Position numbers and translations under genes: made by a program. Positions 58,541 through 64,000 of a stretch of DNA of 64,000 nt are shown in pieces (positions within the stretch are counted from its first letter, which is position 1; every line of letters starts with the position of its first letter). Source of the stretch: Dysgonamonadaceae bacterium (GTDB taxonomy: Bacteria; Bacteroidota; Bacteroidia; Bacteroidales; Dysgonomonadaceae); NCBI GenBank assembly GCA_031254645.1, contig JAIRUA010000028.1, positions 293,279-357,278 on the forward strand, read 5' to 3'. The notes beneath the pieces were generated by a model. That model made no database searches. It was not told where the DNA came from and worked only from the letters and a program-made list of their open reading frames with translations.

Positions 58541-59303
58541 CCCATCCTTTATAAATTAAAAACACGCACGGTTTTTTGTGCATATCCGGCAATTTTCCTT
58601 TCCACGCTTGCATTGATTTTGTTACAATATATTCATCTTCACACGAAATATTCATTGCGATGCACAAGCGAGTGTGCGGTTTGCAGTGTTGTATAATATC
58701 TTCGGCAAGTTTTTGATTTCGATACGGCGTTTCGATGAAAAGTTGCGTTTGATCTTCGTTATAAGCGCGTGTTTCAAGCTGTTTTAATTTTTTTACACGC
58801 TCACTTGCATCAATCGGCAAATAACCGTGAAATGCAAAACTTTGTCCGTTGAATCCCGAAGCCATTATCGCCATCAGCATTGATGAGGGACCTACCAACG
58901 GAACAACTTTGTAACCTTCGTTCTGCGCAATCGCTACTACATCGGCGCCGGGATCGGCAACGGCGGGACAGCCTGCCTCGGAAATTACACCTACACTTTC
59001 GCCCGATTTCATCGGTAGAAGATAACTCGCTATTTGATTCTTGTCGGTATGTTTGTTGAGTTCGTAAAACGTGAGTGAATCGATATCGATTTCGGGATTA
59101 CATTTCTTCAAAAAACGCCGTGTCGAACGAATGTTTTCTACAATAAAATAGCGCAATCGATTCACAATTTCGATGTTGAACGGCGGAATAACTTTATCAA
59201 CTTCCGTTTCGCCCAACGTGACCGGAATTAAAAATAATGCCGTATCTTGCTTTCGCGCCTTCGCGCCTTCGCGCGTATTAATATCCAAATCGAATGATGT
59301 CAT
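58518..59303 (-). CDS. RsmI/YraL-like tetrapyrrole-methylase-fold methyltransferase
   Basis: The 261-residue product has the fold of RsmI, which 2'-O-methylates C1402 of 16S rRNA: LFLIPVTLGE, then VGVISEAGCPAVADPGADVV, VPLVGPSSMLMAIMASG and the FIETPYRNQKLAEDI stretch. It differs from proteobacterial RsmI and is the shorter Bacteroidetes type. The first 20 or so residues (INTREGAKARKQDT) are encoded by a repeat-like stretch (TTCGCGCCTTCGCGCC) with no alternative ATG near ALFLIP. The last residues GTQMTRI come from a repeat arm. It overlaps the rhomboid gene by 26 bases. Confidence 0.85.
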   Translation of the reverse strand: MTSFDLDINTREGAKARKQDTALFLIPVTLGETEVDKVIPPFNIEIVNRLRYFIVENIRSTRRFLKKCNPEIDIDSLTFYELNKHTDKNQIASYLLPMKSGESVGVISEAGCPAVADPGADVVAIAQNEGYKVVPLVGPSSMLMAIMASGFNGQSFAFHGYLPIDASERVKKLKQLETRAYNEDQTQLFIETPYRNQKLAEDIIQHCKPHTRLCIAMNISCEDEYIVTKSMQAWKGKLPDMHKKPCVFLIYKGWGTQMTRI

Positions 59304-59934
59304 TTATTGAATTAATATGAATTTGGTCGAAAAAGCCACTTAAGAGAGCGCTTCGGCTCATTAAAATAGACATTACAATTGGAAAAACAAATCCGTAAAC
59401 GGCACCTGTAATGTGTGCCGAATGATTAATTCCACCCACCTGTTTTTTATCTAACTGCATCGAAATCAATATAAATATAATTCCGAAAAGAAATGCCGGC
59501 ATCCATATTGGAATAAACATAATGCCCATAAAATTCATCGGATTGATAAGAATATAAGCGAAAACTACTGCTGAAACTGCACCCGAAGCACCCAAGCCAC
59601 GATAATAAGCATTGTCTTGCTGCTTAAAATAAGTAGGAAGAATGGAAATGAGTAAAGCCGTGATATACATTGCAATATATAATATTGCACCTGCACCTAC
59701 TCCAAAAATAGCTTTGAAAAGTTGTTCAACGTGCGTACCGAAAATATACAGCGTAAACATATTGAAAATCAAATGCATCGTATCGGCGTGCAAAACACCA
59801 TAAGTGAAAAGACGATACCATTCGCCGTGCCTTACCGCAGGCGGATAGAAAATGAGTTTGTCCGCTAATACGTGATTACGAAAAGCATTAATGGAAATAA
59901 GCGCTGTAATAGCAATAATGATAATTGTGAGCAT
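59278..59934 (-). CDS. Rhomboid-family intramembrane serine protease
   Basis: The 218-residue product has six or so TM segments. The catalytic Ser117 is in GASG, His174 is in the helix HSAHITGAVYGF, and the oxyanion-side His54 and Asn58 are in MHLIFNMF. It is a minimal rhomboid. The stop is 26 bases inside the RsmI-like gene, so the two are translationally linked. Confidence 0.92.
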   Translation of the reverse strand: MLTIIIIAITALISINAFRNHVLADKLIFYPPAVRHGEWYRLFTYGVLHADTMHLIFNMFTLYIFGTHVEQLFKAIFGVGAGAILYIAMYITALLISILPTYFKQQDNAYYRGLGASGAVSAVVFAYILINPMNFMGIMFIPIWMPAFLFGIIFILISMQLDKKQVGGINHSAHITGAVYGFVFPIVMSILMSRSALLSGFFDQIHINSINDIIRFGY

Positions 59935-59971
59935 ATTTTTGTATTCTTATAAACGTCATACAAAAATACGT

Positions 59972-59979
59972 TATCTTTG
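59972..59979 (+). promoter_or_regulatory. Bacteroidetes-type -7 element of RsmF-like gene
   Basis: TATCTTTG matches TAnnTTTG. Because transcription would start about seven bases later, the ATG at 59998 is preferred to 59977 as the gene start. Confidence 0.65.
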
Positions 59980-59997
59980 CATTCTAAACAAATAAAT

Positions 59998-61404
59998 ATG
60001 CAATTTCCTGCCGATTTTATTTCTTCTATTCAATCTCTTCTTTGCGAAGAAACCGAAGCATTTCTTTCTTCGCTTTCTGAAGAGACGCCTGTGAGTATTC
60101 GCATCAATCCGTTGAAAAATAAACGAAATCCGCTTGATTTTTCCTCGAAAAACGAAAAAGTGAAGTGGTCTGATGTTGGATATTATTTGCAAAATCGCCC
60201 TTCGTTTACGTTCGATCCGCTTTTTCATGCCGGCTATTATTACGTGCAAGAAGCCGCATCGATGTTCGTTGAACAGGTTGTGAAACAGTTGATTGAAGAA
60301 CCTGTTTGTGCGCTTGATTTATGTGCTGCGCCCGGCGGAAAATCGGTAACGCTTTTGTCTGCATTGCCCGAAGGAAGTTTGCTGGTCAGCAATGAAATTA
60401 TCCGACAAAGGGCGAATGTTTTGGCTGAAACGATGACAAAGTTTGGAAATGCCAATGCTATCGTAACCAACAATGCACCGAAAGATTTCGCCAATTTCCC
60501 TCATTTTTTTGATGTTGTTTTGGTAGATGCGCCTTGTTCGGGTGAAGGGATGTTTCGGAAAGATGAAGTCGCCGTGCAAGAATGGTCTTTGGCAAATGTG
60601 CAAATGTGTACCGTACGTCAACGAGAAATTTTACACGATGTATGGGCTACATTAAAACCGGGTGGATTGCTGATCTACAGCACGTGTACTTATAATCTGG
60701 CAGAAAACGAAGAAAATGCCTGTTGGATTTCTCACGAACTCGGTGCGGAATTTGTTTCTGTGAAAATAGAAAAAGGGTGGGGGATTTCATCTGCTTTCAA
60801 CGATGAAACTATTTGTTGCCGTTTCTTTCCGCACAAAACCAAAGGTGAAGGATTGTTTGTAACAGTGTTGCGAAAAAATGATAATACCCGTCATTGCGGA
60901 TTTGTTCCGCAATCCCCTCAAACAACGCGGAGATTGCGGGTCAAACCCGCAATGACGCACCACGAAAATCTGTGTTCGTTTTTGAAGAATCCCGAAAATT
61001 TCAACTTCATTGAAGAAAACAACTGCATCATTGCCCTGCCAAAAGATCATTCGGAAACGTTTCTTTTGCTTCGCGAGCGATTAAAAATCATTACCGCCGG
61101 TATCGAGATTGGCAAACGAAAAGGAAAAGATTTTATCCCTTCGCATTCATTGGCAATGAGTATAGAACTTTGTTCTGATGCTTTTCCGCAGTGTGAAATC
61201 TCTTACGAACAAGCGATAGCTTATCTTCGCAAAGAGACGATTGTGTTAGAAAATGCACCGAAAGATTTTGTATTACTCACATTTAAAAATGAGCCGATTG
61301 GTTTCGTGAAAAATCTCGGCAACCGTGCCAACAATCTTTATCCGCAAGAATGGCGAATACGGAGTGGATATTTGCCGGAAAACATTCCTAATGTAATGTG
61401 CTAA
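59998..61404 (+). CDS. RsmF/NSUN-like rRNA (cytosine-C5) methyltransferase with in-frame palindromic insert
   Basis: The product modifies cytosine in rRNA. SAM-binding motifs LDLCAAPGGKS, the catalytic Cys in DAPCSGEGMFRK and the second Cys in STCTYN are present. The C-terminal part (about 330-469) is a PUA/FAU-like RNA-binding region (LPEN, ITAGIEIGKRKGKDFIPSHS). Between the two, codons for RHCGFVPQSPQTTRRLRVKP AMT come from a 69-base palindromic repeat (60889-60957). The last codons NVMC run into a GTGCTAAT-type repeat. Start chosen from the promoter position. Confidence 0.88.
   Translation: MQFPADFISSIQSLLCEETEAFLSSLSEETPVSIRINPLKNKRNPLDFSSKNEKVKWSDVGYYLQNRPSFTFDPLFHAGYYYVQEAASMFVEQVVKQLIEEPVCALDLCAAPGGKSVTLLSALPEGSLLVSNEIIRQRANVLAETMTKFGNANAIVTNNAPKDFANFPHFFDVVLVDAPCSGEGMFRKDEVAVQEWSLANVQMCTVRQREILHDVWATLKPGGLLIYSTCTYNLAENEENACWISHELGAEFVSVKIEKGWGISSAFNDETICCRFFPHKTKGEGLFVTVLRKNDNTRHCGFVPQSPQTTRRLRVKPAMTHHENLCSFLKNPENFNFIEENNCIIALPKDHSETFLLLRERLKIITAGIEIGKRKGKDFIPSHSLAMSIELCSDAFPQCEISYEQAIAYLRKETIVLENAPKDFVLLTFKNEPIGFVKNLGNRANNLYPQEWRIRSGYLPENIPNVMC
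60889..60957. repeat. 69-bp palindromic element inserted in frame inside a gene
   Basis: CGTCATTGCGG at 60889-60899 pairs with CCGCAATGACG at 60947-60957. Inside are GCGG-7-CCGC and GCGGGTCAAACCCGC hairpins and an inner CGCAATC/GATTGCG pairing. The length is 23 codons with no stop on the reading strand. The opposite strand also reads HCGFDPQSPR, the familiar peptide of such palindromes. Confidence 0.85.
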
Positions 61405-61487
61405 TGTGCTAATAAATAATGTGCTAATGGCAAGTTCTCAGCTTTGTATCTGAATTAGCACATTAGCACATTATTTATTAGCACATT
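61394..61487. repeat. GTGCTAAT-type intergenic inverted repeat, copy 3
   Basis: GTGCTAATGTGCTAATAAAT, then AATGTGCTAATGGCAAGTTC, face the complementary CACATTATTTATTAGCACAT across a 25-base loop. It lies between the convergent RsmF-like and der genes and supplies the RsmF-like stop. Confidence 0.85.
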
Positions 61488-61493
61488 GAAAAT

Positions 61494-62807
61494 TTATTTT
61501 TCTCTAAAAAACAAATTCATTTGTGTTCCCGAAAAATCCCAATGCTCACGCATACGATTTTCCAAAAATCGTCTGTATGGCTCTTTAATCCATTGCGGGA
61601 GATTACAGAAAAACACGAACGATGGAATTTGTGTGTTAGGTAGCTGCGTGATATATTTGATTTTAATATATTTTCCTTTGTTTGCCGGCGGCGGTGTGCG
61701 TTCGATGATGGGAAGCAATACCTCGTTGAGTTTGCTGGTAGGCACTTTTTTCTTTTTGTTCTCATACACTGCTTTTGCCGTGTCCATTACTTTCAAAATA
61801 CGCTGTTTTGTGAGTGCCGAGCCAAAAATAATCGGAAAATCGGTAAACGGTGCAAGTCGTTCACGAATAGCATTTTCGAATGTTTTGATAACTGCCGTAT
61901 CTTTATTTTCCACCAAATCCCACTTGTTCACAAACACCACCAAGCCTTTTCGATTTTTCTGAATTACTTGAAATATATTCAAATCTTGCGCTTCGATACC
62001 ACGCGTTGCGTCAATCATCAAAATACACACATCGGCGTTTTCAATCACACGAATGGAACGGATAACCGAAAAATATTCCAAATCTTCCGTAACCTTTGCT
62101 TTCTTACGAATGCCCGCAGTATCAACAAGATAGAAATCCATTCCGAATTTATTGTAACGTGTGTGAATGGAATCGCGTGTAGTGCCGGCGATGTCAGTAA
62201 CGATGTTTCGTTCTTCACCGATAAGCGCGTTTACCATAGATGATTTTCCCGCATTTGGACGACCAACAACGGCGAATCTCGGAATTTCTTCAAAATTTTC
62301 CTCATCGTTTTCTTTCGAAAATAGTGTAACGATGTGGTCTAATAAATCACCTGTACCCGATCCATTTATCGCCGAAACACTGTATGGATCGCCCAAACCG
62401 AGCGCATAAAATTCTGCCGATTGATGTCCCAAATCGAAATTATCGGCTTTGTTGGAAACAATCACGACTTTTTTCTTCGATTGACGAAGCATTTGCGCCA
62501 CGCTCATATCCAAGTCGGTTAATCCGTTCATTACGTCCACTATAAATAGAATTACATCGGCTTCTTCGATAGCAATGCGCACCTGTTTGTTGATTTCGTC
62601 TTCCATTACATCGTCGGAATTGACTACCCAACCACCGGTATCCACCAACGAAAATTCTCGCCCGTTCCAAAATACTTTTCCGTATTGACGGTCGCGCGTG
62701 GTTCCGGGAACTTCCGTAACAATTGCCTGACGGCTCTGTGTCAAACGGTTAAATAAGGTGGATTTTCCCACATTGGGTCGTCCTACTATTGCTACTAAAT
62801 TTTGCAT
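61494..62807 (-). CDS. der: Ribosome biogenesis GTPase Der (EngA)
   Basis: The 437-residue product is a double-GTPase protein for 50S assembly. The first G domain has GRPNVGKST (8-16) and DTGGWV; the second has GRPNAGKSS (about 183-191) and [11 protein letters not shown]. The C-terminal KH-like domain ends [20 protein letters not shown]. Length and order are typical. Confidence 0.96.
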   Translation of the reverse strand: MQNLVAIVGRPNVGKSTLFNRLTQSRQAIVTEVPGTTRDRQYGKVFWNGREFSLVDTGGWVVNSDDVMEDEINKQVRIAIEEADVILFIVDVMNGLTDLDMSVAQMLRQSKKKVVIVSNKADNFDLGHQSAEFYALGLGDPYSVSAINGSGTGDLLDHIVTLFSKENDEENFEEIPRFAVVGRPNAGKSSMVNALIGEERNIVTDIAGTTRDSIHTRYNKFGMDFYLVDTAGIRKKAKVTEDLEYFSVIRSIRVIENADVCILMIDATRGIEAQDLNIFQVIQKNRKGLVVFVNKWDLVENKDTAVIKTFENAIRERLAPFTDFPIIFGSALTKQRILKVMDTAKAVYENKKKKVPTSKLNEVLLPIIERTPPPANKGKYIKIKYITQLPNTQIPSFVFFCNLPQWIKEPYRRFLENRMREHWDFSGTQMNLFFREK

Positions 62808-62814
62808 AACTTCT

Positions 62815-63231
62815 TTAATGATTAATGGTTAATGTTTAGTGATTAATGGTTGGCTTTTGCCGTTTTGATGCTACTTGTGATTAGTTTCATTACCTCAACC
62901 GCATCAGCATAAATGCTTTCGAAATGTTGTTCTGAAAGATATTCTGCTGCATATAAAAGCTCCAACCAGTACATTACCTCGTTTGTTTCTTTTTGAGCAA
63001 CTGCCATTTTATGAATGAAATCGCTTTTGCTTTCTGCAAATTCCGCCTCTCTAATCATTGCACCCGGCGAAGTACCGGAACGCAATAACTGTTTACTTAT
63101 TGTAAACTCTTTTTGCTCTTCATACAAATATTTATACAGTTTTGCAATGCGCAATGCAAAATCAAAACTCTTCTTTTTCAATATATTCTCTTTCATACAT
63201 TAATCATTAATCACTAATCATTAACCATTAG
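62815..63231. repeat. Inverted repeats flanking the IVP-like gene
   Basis: AATGGTTAATGTTTAGTGAT and following bases at about 62823-62850 are complementary to about 63201-63230 with two mismatches in 28. The repeats enclose only the four-helix-bundle gene, like the ends of a small mobile unit. Confidence 0.55.
62843..63196 (-). CDS. Four-helix-bundle protein (23S rRNA IVP-like)
   Basis: The 117-residue product matches four-helix-bundle proteins related to those encoded in 23S rRNA intervening sequences: FDFALRIAKLYKYLYEEQKEF, ISKQLLRSGTSPGAMIREAEFA, SKSDFIHKMAVAQKETNEVM. They are pentameric and their function is not established. It sits alone between der and era and is flanked by inverted repeats. 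Confidence 0.88.
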   Translation of the reverse strand: MKENILKKKSFDFALRIAKLYKYLYEEQKEFTISKQLLRSGTSPGAMIREAEFAESKSDFIHKMAVAQKETNEVMYWLELLYAAEYLSEQHFESIYADAVEVMKLITSSIKTAKANH

Positions 63232-64000
63232 TCGAGTTTATAGCCAAACATTTTCAACATATTGTCCCTGCTTCGCCAATCTTTTTCTACTTTTACGTAG
63301 AGTTGCAAGAAAACTTTTTTCTCGAAAAATTTTTCAATATCTTTTCGTGCCATTGTCCCCAATCGTTTAAGCGCTTCGCCTTTATGACCGATAACGATGC
63401 CTTTTTGTGTATCGCGTTCCACCATAATGACGGCGCGAATGCGGATGATATCCGCTTCTTCTTTGAATTCCTCTACCACTGTTTCAATAGAGTAGGGCAC
63501 TTCTTTTTGATAAAGCAACAACGCCTTTTCGCGGATAATTTCGGTAACGAAAAATCGAGCGGGCTTGTCCGTCAACGCATCTTTTTCGAAATAAGGCGGC
63601 GAATCGGGCAGTAGCTCTAAAATGCGCTTTTGTACCACATCAATACAAAAATTGTTCAATGCCGAAATGGGATAAATCTCCGCTTTTGGTAGCAATTCGC
63701 GCCATTGCGCCACCAGTTTTTCCAAATCTTCTTGATTGGTTTCGTCTATTTTGTTGATAAGCAACAACACAGGCAAATCCAATCGTTGCACTTTCGATAG
63801 AAATTCATCGTTTTTGTCGATTTTTTCCACCACATCAGTTACATACAGCAGTACATCAGCATCTTGCAATGCCGACAACGAAAACGTGAGCATCGACTCC
63901 TGTAATTTATAATTCGGTCGCAGCACACCCGGCGTATCCGAATAAACAATCTGATAATCAGGCGTATTTACAATCCCGATGATGCGATGCCGCGTGGTTT
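63228..64000 (-). CDS. era: GTPase Era (partial, 5' end outside window)
   Basis: The frame continues past the first ATG at 63926 to the window edge. The added codons read TRHRIIGIVNTPDYQIVYSDTPG, with the G2 Thr region and G3 DTPG of Era. G4 (NKID) and the C-terminal KH domain (GKEALKRL-type, GHKGEALKRLGTMARKDIEKFF) are present. Era helps 30S maturation. The G1 P-loop lies beyond base 64000. Confidence 0.94.
   Translation of the reverse strand, partial: TTRHRIIGIVNTPDYQIVYSDTPGVLRPNYKLQESMLTFSLSALQDADVLLYVTDVVEKIDKNDEFLSKVQRLDLPVLLLINKIDETNQEDLEKLVAQWRELLPKAEIYPISALNNFCIDVVQKRILELLPDSPPYFEKDALTDKPARFFVTEIIREKALLLYQKEVPYSIETVVEEFKEEADIIRIRAVIMVERDTQKGIVIGHKGEALKRLGTMARKDIEKFFEKKVFLQLYVKVEKDWRSRDNMLKMFGYKLD

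Noticed and set aside
60787..61050. Minus-strand ORF containing HCGFDPQSP
   Set aside because: The peptide is the usual translation of a palindromic element on the opposite strand of the methyltransferase gene, not a gene.
62843..63196. Intervening sequence of a 23S rRNA gene
   Set aside because: The gene is IVP-like but no 23S rRNA sequence surrounds it.

Overview
The window looks like chromosomal DNA of a Bacteroidetes bacterium, most likely order Bacteroidales, of low-to-moderate GC. The evidence is a SprA/Sov-type outer-membrane protein, fimbrillin-like and NigD-like lipoproteins, FISUMP domains, a DUF6261-like gene, the TAnnTTTG promoter element before many genes, and near absence of Shine-Dalgarno sites. 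I could not assign a genus.

Layout. 1-13305: a sigma-54-type response regulator (cut by the left edge) diverges from an efflux operon: TolC-like channel, four FtsX/MacB-type permeases (three are tandem duplicates, the last internally deleted), a HlyD-like adaptor and one LolD/MacB-type ATPase. A well-matched -24/-12 promoter with two upstream dyads links regulator and operon. 13443-16508: ligA and a putative outer-membrane protein on the minus strand. 16687-25301: two AbgT-type transporter paralogues bracket an accessory island of about 5.6 kb. The island holds a hairpin-rich leader, a six-unit 41-bp non-coding tandem array, a DUF6261-like gene, two fimbrillin-like lipoproteins and two toxin-antitoxin cassettes sharing promoter, antitoxin N-terminus and terminator but carrying different toxins.

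25320-35263: mgsA, a phosphohexomutase, a C69 dipeptidase, an FtsB-like protein coupled to a Fic protein, a Gfo/Idh/MocA oxidoreductase, ApbE, ruvA and a decayed BRO/DinD-like gene. 35285-42193: the SprA/Sov gene, which has no ATG at its expected start. 42198-47953 (minus): two small secreted or lipoproteins, a D-Ala-D-Ala ligase fused to an acyltransferase, RluD, a PASTA protein and rpmH. 48290-53325: tRNA-Glu, rpsT, a Dabb protein, two FISUMP proteins and gyrB. 53424-64000: an LD-carboxypeptidase, SufE, a glyoxalase-family protein, lipoproteins, MurB, an RsmI-like and an RsmF-like methyltransferase, a rhomboid protease, Der, a four-helix-bundle (IVP) protein and Era (cut by the right edge).

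Most of the window is housekeeping: cell wall, ribosome maturation, DNA repair and envelope transport. Two things stand out. The first is the accessory island with its 41-bp array and modular toxin-antitoxin cassettes. The second is a dense set of intergenic inverted repeats built from short words; several run into coding sequence and supply start-adjacent sequence, C-termini, or an in-frame 23-codon insertion.
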